From a virus, in the IMG/VR virus record IMGVR_UViG_3300011115_000934, positions 33,983 to 97,982 of that record: DNA of 64,000 nt; one strand, given 5' to 3'. Within the stretch, counting starts at the first letter, position 1. Every line of letters starts with the position of its first letter. Positions 46,983-54,994 of this stretch are shown here, piece after piece. Both the position numbers and the translations under genes were made by a program. Below the pieces are notes generated by a model. That model was not told the DNA's origin, ran no database searches, and worked only from the letters and a program-made list of their open reading frames with translations.

Positions 46983-48122
46983 ATGTTATACCCTCTACTA
47001 ATCCTAGGGGGTATTTTGTCTACACAGAGTCAGACCTTTACGTACTCTGGGAATATTTATGGCTCAAATGCAGCAGGTATATCAGGTGTACCAGTCTCTC
47101 TTTACAAAAGGACAACTACTACAACTGCAAATGCAAACACTACTGTAAGAACATTTAAAACTCACGCCAGTAATGGAAGTACAAACCAATACGCTTCCTA
47201 TCCGTCGACTAGAGCAGAAATGGATAGATTGTTTAATACAGCTTATTCAAATACAGTTCTGTGGTGGACAGGTACAGTAAGTGCATTATACTCATTGAAC
47301 TTTAATGCAGCCAGTACACTAACAGCAGGAGGAGCATCAGTACCTAATAACGGTGATTACTACTCAGCAGAAGTTACATTTGTATTTACACCAAAAGAAA
47401 CAGGAACGTACTCATTTGGACTAACCTCGGATGATGGTGGTGACTTATGGTTAATGGGATATGGAAATGTAATTGAATGGTACGGAGGAAAAGGAACTGG
47501 CCAATACTTATACGGAAATGTAAATCTAACAGCAGGTACAGCTTATACTTTTATAGCCAGAATGCAAGAGTATGGAGGTGGTGATGGATTATTGGTATAT
47601 TGGAAAAGACCATCACAAGCCGGATACTCACTACAAACAGATGAGGTAGGAGGAACAACCACTACAACATCGGCTTGGGCAGTACAAACAACCACAACTA
47701 CATCAGCATTAGGAGCTTACTCTTTTTCAACACCCTCAGGAACAGGAGTAGAGTTTTACATTACATTCAATCCTCCAGCATTAACAGTACCAGTTCTTTC
47801 AGATGGAACACTTACAAATAGTATTGTAATAGGAAACACAGCATTAAAATCTGTAGATTATTTTAGATATGATGTAAATGGAGATAACAGATTCACAGTT
47901 TCAGATGTATATTCAATATTGGCTAGAAAATCTGGATTGCTTTCTGCCTTTACTCCAACACCACTTAGTAGAATTTTTAATTCAACAGAATGGTCAACTA
48001 TTAACGTATCGACAGCAAATCTAAAAGTATCGTATCCTGGAGTACAGACAGTAACAATTAACTCTCCTGTATCAGGAGGAAGTTCAAACTACTATGTTAG
48101 TAGATTAGGAAACACTAATTAA
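46983..48122 (+). CDS. Secreted PA14-domain protein with dockerin-like C-terminus
   Basis: 380 residues from ATG 46983 (in-frame starts at 46896 and 46956 overlap the previous gene or the promoter). The start MLYPLLILGGILSTQSQ is a signal peptide. A PA14-like beta domain follows: SAEVTFVFTPKETGTYSFGL, SDDGGDLWLMGYG and GLLVYWKRPS, a fold often used for glycan binding. The C-terminal domain has one dockerin-type calcium loop, YDVNGDNRFTVSDVYSIL, and ends NYYVSRLGNTN. This last about 80-residue domain is shared with the next gene. It appears to be an envelope or extracellular phage protein. Confidence 0.8.
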   Translation: MLYPLLILGGILSTQSQTFTYSGNIYGSNAAGISGVPVSLYKRTTTTTANANTTVRTFKTHASNGSTNQYASYPSTRAEMDRLFNTAYSNTVLWWTGTVSALYSLNFNAASTLTAGGASVPNNGDYYSAEVTFVFTPKETGTYSFGLTSDDGGDLWLMGYGNVIEWYGGKGTGQYLYGNVNLTAGTAYTFIARMQEYGGGDGLLVYWKRPSQAGYSLQTDEVGGTTTTTSAWAVQTTTTTSALGAYSFSTPSGTGVEFYITFNPPALTVPVLSDGTLTNSIVIGNTALKSVDYFRYDVNGDNRFTVSDVYSILARKSGLLSAFTPTPLSRIFNSTEWSTINVSTANLKVSYPGVQTVTINSPVSGGSSNYYVSRLGNTN

Positions 48123-48126
48123 ACTA

Positions 48127-48134
48127 TATTTATA
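48127..48134 (+). promoter_or_regulatory. Late-promoter-like motif TATTTATA
   Basis: The octamer lies 57 bases before the ATG at 48192, giving the longest leader of this class. Confidence 0.5.
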
Positions 48135-48191
48135 AAAAGTAAGGTGCATGGGCACTCGGTTGTATTAAACAAATAACTTAAAAACAAAAAA

Positions 48192-49283
48192 ATGAAGAAA
48201 ATTCTTTTAATTTTAAGTGTGATGTTAGTAACACTATCGGGATTTGCACAACAAGTTGCACCAGATAACACTAAACCATACTTAGTATTCGACGCAAGTT
48301 ACAACTTAGCTCCTGTAGCATCAGGAACAAACACGCAAGTTGCAATTTATTACAGCAATCTTAACGCAACAGCTATTAAAGCTATTCAGTTTAGATTCTG
48401 GTATGACAAAACAGTTTTTGATGCTCCAACAGTAACTTATACTGGAGCTGAGACAAACAATGTATTCAACACAAAAGTAAACGCTACAGAAGGAAACGTA
48501 ACAGTTACTTGGGTTTACACAGGAACAAATGCTTCTTTTAATATTGTAAATGGAGCAATGTTCAATGCATCTCTACCATTTAAAGCAGCTTATACCAATG
48601 GTGCAGTAACTGCAATGGCATTTACAGGAGCAACAGCATTCTCAGCTTACGGTACTCTTGCAGCAGGAACAGATACAGCATTAGGATTACAAAACTACGG
48701 AGGTGCATTCACAGAACCAGTATTTAACTATGCAGCTACATTCTTAAATAACCCAACCAATCCTTCAACAGGTATTCCAGTAATCTTACAAAAATCTGCA
48801 AACGGAACAACTTGGACAGATGTAATGACTGTTAATACAGTAACAACAGGAGTAGCAGCATTTACAACTAACTTAGATCAAAACTACTGGCAGATTAGAG
48901 TAAAAGTAGCTCCAGGTACTACAGCACCAGCAGCAATTGCAGCAGCTGATGCAGATATGATTGCTCAAATTGCTACAGGATTACAAACACCAACTGGAAC
49001 TCAATTCTACACTGCTAACCCTAACCAAGCAAACGGAATTACAATTTCAGATTCATATACAGTATTCTCTAGATTGGCTCAAGGTTTAACAACCTATCCA
49101 GGTAACCCTGATATCTTATTCTTTACAGAAGCTCAATACAACACCATTGCAGCAGCTACAACAGATCAATCAGCAACAATTCCAGGAGTTTCAACTTTCC
49201 TTTCAGCTAACATCAATAATACAGTAGCAGCAAATTACTATCTGCTAGTATTAGGAGACGCCAACGGAACAGGTCATAACTAA
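48192..49283 (+). CDS. Secreted cohesin-like protein
   Basis: 363 residues. Clear signal peptide MKKILLILSVMLVTLSGFAQ. A cohesin-like beta-sandwich follows (VAIYYSNLNATAIKAIQFRF, then WYDKTVFDAP), and the C-terminal domain contains ITISDSYTVFSRLAQGL, PGVSTF and NYYLLVLGDANG, matching the end of the preceding PA14 protein. The calcium-binding loop is degenerate. It is followed one base later by a T9SS-tagged cohesin-like protein, so the three probably act together outside the cell. Confidence 0.8.
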   Translation: MKKILLILSVMLVTLSGFAQQVAPDNTKPYLVFDASYNLAPVASGTNTQVAIYYSNLNATAIKAIQFRFWYDKTVFDAPTVTYTGAETNNVFNTKVNATEGNVTVTWVYTGTNASFNIVNGAMFNASLPFKAAYTNGAVTAMAFTGATAFSAYGTLAAGTDTALGLQNYGGAFTEPVFNYAATFLNNPTNPSTGIPVILQKSANGTTWTDVMTVNTVTTGVAAFTTNLDQNYWQIRVKVAPGTTAPAAIAAADADMIAQIATGLQTPTGTQFYTANPNQANGITISDSYTVFSRLAQGLTTYPGNPDILFFTEAQYNTIAAATTDQSATIPGVSTFLSANINNTVAANYYLLVLGDANGTGHN

Positions 49284-49284
49284 T

Positions 49285-50016
49285 ATGGTACGCTATATAA
49301 TCATAGCGTTACTAACAATAAATTCACTCTACTCCCAGGTACAATTTCAAGTGCCTGGGATTACTGTGACTCCCTCCAATACAATAGATCTACCTATAAC
49401 AATCCAAACAAATGGAAATACAGTAGGGAGTTTAGAATTTGCTCTAAATTACGATCAAACAATTTTACAATTCTCAGAAATAGTATTATCAGAAAAAACA
49501 CAGACTTGGTTGACATATGTAATGGATACTGGAAGTGGAAAAGTAAGATGGGGTGGTTATGATAAATCACATGGTCAGCATTCTATCAATACACCAATTG
49601 CATTATTCATATTAAAATTTACTGTCCTAAATCCGAACTGGTTAACAACTCCTATTACAGTTGGAAGAAAGACAGCAGGAGATGTTCAAGGATGGGATAT
49701 CGCAGTAACAAATACAGATGGATATGTAAACTACAACAAAACTGGAATACCAGTTGATGAAACTAGAATTCAAGGAATCATACATCCAAATCCTACAGAT
49801 GGATTAGTAACTGTGGATTTAATATTACCGGTAAGTGGTTTTTATAAAACAACAATTCTTAATCTAAATGGTTCTGAACTAAGAAGAAGAGTAGAACAGT
49901 ACATCAAAGGAGTTAATATCCTAGAAGAGGATCTCACACCTTACCCTAGCGGTACCTATTTATTAAATATAACAACAAGGGACTTTACCCAAACATTTAA
50001 AATTATAAAAAAATAA
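49285..50016 (+). CDS. Secreted cohesin-like protein with T9SS sorting domain
   Basis: 243 residues. Signal peptide MVRYIIIALLTINSLYSQ. A cohesin-like domain (TVGSLEFALNYDQTILQFSE, then FILKFTVLNP). The last about 85 residues are a type A T9SS sorting domain: IIHPNPTDGLVTVDL, then YKTTILNLNGSEL, YPSGTYLLNI and a terminal TFKIIKK. In Bacteroidota such a domain sends proteins through the outer membrane to the cell surface. A phage gene with this tag implies use of the host T9SS and points to the host phylum. Confidence 0.88.
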   Translation: MVRYIIIALLTINSLYSQVQFQVPGITVTPSNTIDLPITIQTNGNTVGSLEFALNYDQTILQFSEIVLSEKTQTWLTYVMDTGSGKVRWGGYDKSHGQHSINTPIALFILKFTVLNPNWLTTPITVGRKTAGDVQGWDIAVTNTDGYVNYNKTGIPVDETRIQGIIHPNPTDGLVTVDLILPVSGFYKTTILNLNGSELRRRVEQYIKGVNILEEDLTPYPSGTYLLNITTRDFTQTFKIIKK

Positions 50017-50019
50017 GCT

Positions 50020-50334
50020 ATGTCAGAAGAAACAAACGAAGGTGGATTATCAGGATTGAAAAAAACCTTAATTGGAACTCTAGGAACTGTTGTAACAGCA
50101 GGAGGAGTATGGTTAACAACACACTTAGGTGGTGGTGAAGCTACAGATAAAGAAGAAGTAAAAACAGAAGTAGCAGCACCTGCAGCAGCAGCACCAGTTG
50201 TTATTAATTTACAAAACAACAACACAAACCAACAAAAACAATCAGGAGGTACACATACCATTGTTAAAGAAAGAGTAATTGAGAAAGCAGCTCCAGTACA
50301 ACAAGCAGCACCTGCTCAAAAAGAATCTTGGTAA
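50020..50334 (+). CDS. Single-pass membrane protein, lysis-like
   Basis: 104 residues with one predicted transmembrane helix (LIGTLGTVVTAGGVWLTTHL, about residues 17-36), then an acidic and Ala/Pro/Gln-rich extended tail. With the next gene it forms a pair of small membrane proteins, so holin or spanin functions are possible. No known family recognised. Confidence 0.65.
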   Translation: MSEETNEGGLSGLKKTLIGTLGTVVTAGGVWLTTHLGGGEATDKEEVKTEVAAPAAAAPVVINLQNNNTNQQKQSGGTHTIVKERVIEKAAPVQQAAPAQKESW

Positions 50335-50337
50335 TAG

Positions 50338-50601
50338 ATGAAAGAAGCTGAAGGTTTTGCAGGTACATTTTTTTCTAAACTAAAAGAGCAATCTTTTACT
50401 ATAATCCTTATGGTAGGAGTTATTTGGTATCAAGGAGTGATGATGGAAGAAAGAGTAGCGTATTGGCAAAAGTTATACGAAGAGAAAGAAGCTTACATTG
50501 AACAAAGTACTAAAGACGACAAAGCGCTTTTATTGAATAGAATAGAATATTTACAACAACAGAGAGACAAATACGTAGAAGATTTACTAGAAAAAAAATA
50601 A
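50338..50601 (+). CDS. Small membrane protein with coiled coil (BhlA/holin-like)
   Basis: 87 residues. A transmembrane helix near the start (FTIILMVGVIWYQGVMM) is followed by a charged helical tail (ERVAYWQKLYEEKEAYIEQS). This architecture matches BhlA-type holin-like proteins and also some spanins. Adjacent genes are secreted or membrane proteins. The lysis role is an inference. Confidence 0.65.
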   Translation: MKEAEGFAGTFFSKLKEQSFTIILMVGVIWYQGVMMEERVAYWQKLYEEKEAYIEQSTKDDKALLLNRIEYLQQQRDKYVEDLLEKK

Positions 50602-50604
50602 AAA

Positions 50605-51561
50605 ATGGCAGAAGAAACTATTGAAGTTACGACAGGTAACGAACAAGTAGGTGCATCAGCAGAAGCACACGCAGGAACAGAAGTAACAGATACATCAGTA
50701 TCAGCAAATGCAGGAGTATCAGCCGAAGCTCATGCCAATGTAGAAAATACAACAGAGGTTGTAGAAGGAGTAGATATCAACTCAGAAGCACACGCTACAG
50801 CAGAAGCATCAGTAGAGGCAGAAGCACAAGCAGGATGGGATGGACAAGACGCATCAGCATCAGCTGGAGTATCAGCTGAGGTAAGAGTAGAGGTAGGAGC
50901 TTCAACAGAAGTAGAAACTGATTACGGAACAGCAGGAGTACATGCCGGAGCATATGCAGAAGCACATGCAGGAGTTGGAGCAGATGCTTCAATAGGAGCA
51001 CACGGTGCTGAAGCAAATGCAGGAGCATCAGTAGGTACATCAGTAGGAGTAGAAGCTGGAGTAACAGCACAATCAGGTGATGTATCAGCAGAAGCTAATG
51101 CAGGAGTATCTGTAGGAGTACAAGCAGGTGCTGAAGTTGGAGGTGGAGCTACTTATGATGATGGAGCTATTACATTAGGAGTTGAAGGTGAATTAGCACT
51201 TTTAGTTGGAGTAGATATAGATGCATCAGTAACAATAGATGTATCAGATGAAGTTGAAGCAGCAAAAGAGGCAGCAGCACAAGCAGCTCAAGCTGCAGCA
51301 GACTTATTGGCATCTCAAGAAGCAGCAGAAGCACAACGTGTAGCAGAAGAAGCAGCTAGAATTGCACAAGAACAAGCAGCAGCAGCTCAAAGAGAATTAG
51401 AAAGACAAGCAAGAGAAGCTCAACAAGCCTATGAAGCAGCTCAAAGAGAATTAGAAAGACAAGCAAGAGAAGCTGAAAGAGTTGCAAGAGAAACTCAAGA
51501 CGCACTTGATAGAGCAGCTAGAGAAGCAAAACATCACTTAAACCCAAAGAACTGGTTCTAA
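50605..51561 (+). CDS. Ala/Gly/Val repeat protein with helical C-terminus
   Basis: 318 residues. The first 215 consist of alternating small and polar residues with recurring AEAHA and ANAGVS units (for example VSANAGVSAEAHANVE), which suggests a beta-solenoid or amyloid-like strand stack. The rest is a charged Ala-rich helix (EEAARIAQEQAAAAQRELER) ending HLNPKNWF. No signal peptide is visible. Its place just before the CsgG-like pore makes it a possible substrate or partner, but this is only proximity. Confidence 0.7.
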   Translation: MAEETIEVTTGNEQVGASAEAHAGTEVTDTSVSANAGVSAEAHANVENTTEVVEGVDINSEAHATAEASVEAEAQAGWDGQDASASAGVSAEVRVEVGASTEVETDYGTAGVHAGAYAEAHAGVGADASIGAHGAEANAGASVGTSVGVEAGVTAQSGDVSAEANAGVSVGVQAGAEVGGGATYDDGAITLGVEGELALLVGVDIDASVTIDVSDEVEAAKEAAAQAAQAAADLLASQEAAEAQRVAEEAARIAQEQAAAAQRELERQAREAQQAYEAAQRELERQAREAERVARETQDALDRAAREAKHHLNPKNWF

Positions 51562-51653
51562 TGGGAAATATAATAATGGGACTTGTGGTTTATGAATGCC
51601 TAAGAGCTATTTTATTAAATGCTGTAGGTAAATATAATAACAGAGAAAGGTGA
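51561..51653 (+). CDS. Very small membrane-like ORF coupled to CsgG gene
   Basis: 30 residues, MGNIIMGLVVYECLRAILLN and a charged end. Its ATG overlaps the previous stop by one base, and its TGA overlaps the GTG start of the next gene, as expected for translational coupling. The coding status is uncertain. Confidence 0.4.
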   Translation: MGNIIMGLVVYECLRAILLNAVGKYNNRER

Positions 51654-52360
51654 AAAAATTCATAACATTATTATTAATAATATTTAGTTTAACAGGCTCT
51701 GCTCAAAAGATAGGGTCTGTTAAAACTGAAGTATATCAAGCAGATTTTGAAAAGAAACAATCACTGGCTGTGGTATCTGATTATGCTGGGGATGTTGTCA
51801 TTCCTATTCAGATTCTTAAAATTGGTATCAACGAAGAGTTGTACGAAATGTACCCTGAACTAAAAGATAAAAGAGTTGGTTTAGGAGTATCAAATATAGT
51901 ATTAGAATATCTAGAATCTACAAACAGATTTAAGTTTACAGAAGACAGAGAAGAAATAAAACAAAAAATGATTGCCCAACATATAGCTTCAGCTAAAGGT
52001 ATATCAGAAAATAAAATAGAAGTTAAAGGAAATGTTATATTAGCAAAGTATTTTGTTTATATAGAAGTATACGATTTCAGCATAGGTGAGGATGAAGAAG
52101 TTTCAACCTCTGGAGCTGAAATAAGACAGAAAACAATATTAGGGTTACAGATAAGATTTGTGGATGCACAAAGCGGTGAAATAATCACAGGATCAGGATC
52201 CGGTGAAGCAGTTACAGTGAAGAAAGCAAGCCTATTAGACGGACTCGACGATATTAAGTTTAACCAATCAACAATCGGAGTATCTACCAAAAAGTCATTA
52301 GAAACTGCCTCTTCAAGAGTAGTATCAAAATTGATTAAGAAGGGGATATTTCCGAACTAA
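51650..52360 (+). CDS. CsgG-like outer-membrane secretion pore
   Basis: 236 residues from a GTG start. Signal peptide MKKFITLLLIIFSLTGSAQ without the lipobox Cys of E. coli CsgG. The body has RVGLGVSNIVLEYLESTNRF, EVKGNVILAKYFVYIEVYDF, LGLQIRFVDAQSGEIITGSG and a C-terminal helix LETASSRVVSKLIKKG, the pattern of CsgG family proteins. In bacteria nine copies make a pore for curli subunits. CsgG homologues are known in some marine T4-like phages, but their purpose is not established. The stop overlaps the next ATG. Confidence 0.75.
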   Translation: MKKFITLLLIIFSLTGSAQKIGSVKTEVYQADFEKKQSLAVVSDYAGDVVIPIQILKIGINEELYEMYPELKDKRVGLGVSNIVLEYLESTNRFKFTEDREEIKQKMIAQHIASAKGISENKIEVKGNVILAKYFVYIEVYDFSIGEDEEVSTSGAEIRQKTILGLQIRFVDAQSGEIITGSGSGEAVTVKKASLLDGLDDIKFNQSTIGVSTKKSLETASSRVVSKLIKKGIFPN

Positions 52361-53847
52361 TGAAAAAATGGATTTCTTTATTTATATTTTTTGTTTTCCT
52401 ACAGGCGTCAGCCCAGTACAGCTACACCTATACAGACCCATGTACACTTCAGTTAAAGAGCGTATTTGTACCTGCTGGAGGTGGTGTAGTAGTAAACTAC
52501 TTCGATAACCACAATACATTCTCAGCAAATGACTTCTCCTCAGGAGCATTTGATAGTTGGATCACTCAAGTATCCCAACAAAATTCTAACTCACCTTGCC
52601 AAACAGTTACAACCACTTTAGTAAATAACATAACATCAACCGTAGTATCAAACACAGTTGGCATATTAACAAACGTTGTAGCAATATCTTCTCTAGCTCA
52701 ATCAATGGCTAGTATAAGTAGTTCTATAGGAAGTTCAATGTCTGCAACAGCAGGTGGTATTTCAAATACCAGCATTGGAAATGCAGTAGACAATAACCAA
52801 AGTAATTCAAATGGAAAATCAGATAGTAAAAACGGAGGAAGTACAGGAAGTGCTGGAAGTAATCAAACAAACAACCAAAATGAAGGAAGCACTACCCCTA
52901 GTACATCAACTGGAGGAAATACTAACCCAACAGGAGGAACAAGCACAAGCCAAGGAGGAAACCCTTCAAGTCCAAATCAACCAACTCAAGGAGGAGAACA
53001 AACGTCTCAACCATCTGTAGAAGGAGGAACATCCTCAGGGACAACAGGTAATACAGCAAACTCAATTTCAAATTCTGTAGATGGGGGATCTTCATCAGGA
53101 GCATCAAGCAATACAGCAAACTCAATTTCTAACTCTATAGATGGAGGAAGTAGTGAAGGTGGTAGTTCATCAGGAGGTTCATCTAGTTCTAAAAAACAAG
53201 CCAATGCTAAAACATCCTCAGGAAGTTTAATTGCCTCAGGAGATATGGTTGCCATTTCAAGTACGGATGGAACAACAGCAAACCAATATAAGATAGTAGC
53301 AAGTATAACACATGCTAATACTAGAGGTACAAGAATTAAAGGAGTACTGTTCAATTATACAACAGGAGCAAATAATGTAAATGTAACTCTATATAAATCC
53401 TGGATTAATAAAACAAGAAGTTTAAATACCATTGCAGCAAATTCTACTATGATGGATTTTGAAAAAAATATATTTAATACTACAACAGGATTAGAATCTT
53501 ACAAAATAAATAAAAGCATAACAGCAATGTTTGGTATGAATTTTACAGCAGGGAAGATGGGTGAGAGAAGCTTCTATAACTTATCTGCAGTAGGAGGAGG
53601 ACATGTTAGTACAAAAGTAACTGATAGAGTTTCAACTAGCTTTTTAGTTCTAGCAATCTATTCTCCGTTCACTCAATTCTATGATGGAAAGTGGTGGAGT
53701 GCAGGAGTTTTATTTGTACCATTTAATTCATGGGATTTTAAAATAACAAAGACGTTCAAATATAATGTAAGCTTTACAGGAGTTTATCAAATGAATGAAA
53801 GTTTTCTTAATTATCAAATATTAACCGGAGGCAAAATATCATTCTAA
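52360..53847 (+). CDS. Secreted protein with low-complexity linker and barrel-like end
   Basis: 495 residues. Signal peptide KKWISLFIFFVFLQASAQ. A domain with two Cys (DPCTLQL, SPCQTV) is followed by about 170 residues rich in Gly, Ser, Asn and Thr, with two near-identical copies of NTANSISNS. The last about 170 residues have alternating aromatic strands (FKYNVSFTGVYQMNESFLNY) and end in Phe (GGKISF), as in outer-membrane beta-barrels. It overlaps the CsgG-like gene by one base and may be its accessory or an independent barrel. Confidence 0.7.
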   Translation: MKKWISLFIFFVFLQASAQYSYTYTDPCTLQLKSVFVPAGGGVVVNYFDNHNTFSANDFSSGAFDSWITQVSQQNSNSPCQTVTTTLVNNITSTVVSNTVGILTNVVAISSLAQSMASISSSIGSSMSATAGGISNTSIGNAVDNNQSNSNGKSDSKNGGSTGSAGSNQTNNQNEGSTTPSTSTGGNTNPTGGTSTSQGGNPSSPNQPTQGGEQTSQPSVEGGTSSGTTGNTANSISNSVDGGSSSGASSNTANSISNSIDGGSSEGGSSSGGSSSSKKQANAKTSSGSLIASGDMVAISSTDGTTANQYKIVASITHANTRGTRIKGVLFNYTTGANNVNVTLYKSWINKTRSLNTIAANSTMMDFEKNIFNTTTGLESYKINKSITAMFGMNFTAGKMGERSFYNLSAVGGGHVSTKVTDRVSTSFLVLAIYSPFTQFYDGKWWSAGVLFVPFNSWDFKITKTFKYNVSFTGVYQMNESFLNYQILTGGKISF

Positions 53848-54299
53848 TGAAAAAACTATTACTACTATTACCGTTATTGTTCCTACTATCATCAGATACA
53901 GCACCAAAGTGTTACAAAGTAACCAAAGTTACAACCCTAGTAGAAGCACCTGAAATGAAAAAGGAAAGGATCTTATTTGGAATCAAACAGATGACAGAAG
54001 AAATCCTATCTGAAAAACACAACATATGCGAAGATGGAACTCCAGTTGAAGTTGAAATAATGTCAATTGAAGCTCCTTCTACATCTACCTCTTTTGGTCC
54101 ATTTGCAAAAGAGAAAAAAGAAACCATTGTCAAACTTAGAATCATAATTGGAAAAGATGATTACTGGGGACAGGGTAAAGCAAACGTCACAGTTCAGTCT
54201 ACATTCCTAGATCTAAACGACGATAACTTACCATTTAGTAAAACTGCATTTTCAGGAGCAGTTAAAAAAGCTTTGGTCGAAGCTGTTGGAGAAATGTAA
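53847..54299 (+). CDS. Small exported protein of the CsgG operon
   Basis: 150 residues. Signal peptide KKLLLLLPLLFLLSSDTAP. The body has two Cys and a KETIVKLRIIIGKDDYWGQG strand pair, and ends in an amphipathic helix (SGAVKKALVEAVGEM). Size and location resemble CsgE/CsgF-type accessory proteins, but I see no clear sequence match. The start overlaps the previous stop by one base. Confidence 0.65.
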   Translation: MKKLLLLLPLLFLLSSDTAPKCYKVTKVTTLVEAPEMKKERILFGIKQMTEEILSEKHNICEDGTPVEVEIMSIEAPSTSTSFGPFAKEKKETIVKLRIIIGKDDYWGQGKANVTVQSTFLDLNDDNLPFSKTAFSGAVKKALVEAVGEM

Positions 54300-54316
54300 A
54301 TAATTCCGTATCTTTA
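54286..54316 (+). promoter_or_regulatory. Host-type promoter
   Basis: TTG (54286-54288, inside the preceding gene), 20 bases, TATCTTT (54309-54315), then the ATG at 54321. Confidence 0.65.
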
Positions 54317-54320
54317 ACAT

Positions 54321-54527
54321 ATGGAAGATAAGCAGTACACCATTACATACAGAAAGCAAAAATACGAACTAGATCCAGAATATTGGGACGAAGAACAGCC
54401 TAATAGTACTAGAGCGTTTCAATTAAGACAGCTTACGTATTGTGTAGAGATAGGAGATTTTACTACTCTAGAAAATAGAATAAACAATATGCTTAAATGG
54501 GGAGGTATAAAAAAAGTAGAGAAATAG
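54321..54527 (+). CDS. Small protein, unknown
   Basis: 68 residues, MEDKQYTITYRKQKYELDPE and a helical end. It lies five bases after a host-type -7 element, so the leader is short or the transcript nearly leaderless. No motif recognised. Confidence 0.55.
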   Translation: MEDKQYTITYRKQKYELDPEYWDEEQPNSTRAFQLRQLTYCVEIGDFTTLENRINNMLKWGGIKKVEK

Positions 54528-54557
54528 TTGTATTTCTTAAATAAAATACCTATCTTA
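54528..54557 (+). promoter_or_regulatory. Host-type promoter
   Basis: TTG (54528-54530), 20 bases, TATCTTA (54551-54557), 24 bases before the ATG at 54581. Confidence 0.65.
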
Positions 54558-54580
54558 TATTATAATCAAAAATCAAATCT

Positions 54581-54736
54581 ATGTCAAAGAATTCAACAAA
54601 GAGTCAGTATGAACAACTAATGGCTTGGTTACCAACTTTAAACCAACCTAAAGTAGCAAAAGAACAGTCATCAACCAAATTCAGCAAAGCTGATCACTAC
54701 AAATCAAAAGGAGCATATGGCAAAGCAGGTAATTAA
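54581..54736 (+). CDS. Small basic protein overlapping thioredoxin gene
   Basis: 51 residues, MSKNSTKSQYEQLMAWLPTL to SKGAYGKAGN, rich in Ser and Lys. It overlaps the thioredoxin start by 20 bases in another frame, which suggests translational coupling. It is preceded by its own host-type promoter. Function unknown. Confidence 0.6.
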   Translation: MSKNSTKSQYEQLMAWLPTLNQPKVAKEQSSTKFSKADHYKSKGAYGKAGN

Positions 54737-54983
54737 ATTTTACGCAGATTGGTGTGGACCTTGTACAGTATACGCACCAGCTTTTACTAAAGTAAGAGAA
54801 GAGTTAGAAAGTGATGAGATTACCTTCTTAGAAATTAATGTTGAGAACGATCCAGAGAACTTATCAGGACAGTACGGAGTAAGAGGAATTCCTCATACAG
54901 TTGTAATTACAGAGGGAGCTGAAACGCAAGCCAGATCCGGAAGAATAGCAGAAGACGAGTTAAAGCAATTTATTTTAAACTAA
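54717..54983 (+). CDS. Thioredoxin-like protein
   Basis: 88 residues. The redox motif WCGPC lies at about residues 12-16 (KFYADWCGPCTVYAPAF), and the cis-Pro is in VRGIPHTVVI. A short thioredoxin that may reduce the phage ribonucleotide reductase. It lies about 8 kb from nrdAB, in a small-gene cluster with a host-type promoter. Confidence 0.9.
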   Translation: MAKQVIKFYADWCGPCTVYAPAFTKVREELESDEITFLEINVENDPENLSGQYGVRGIPHTVVITEGAETQARSGRIAEDELKQFILN

Positions 54984-54994
54984 AAACTAAAAAA

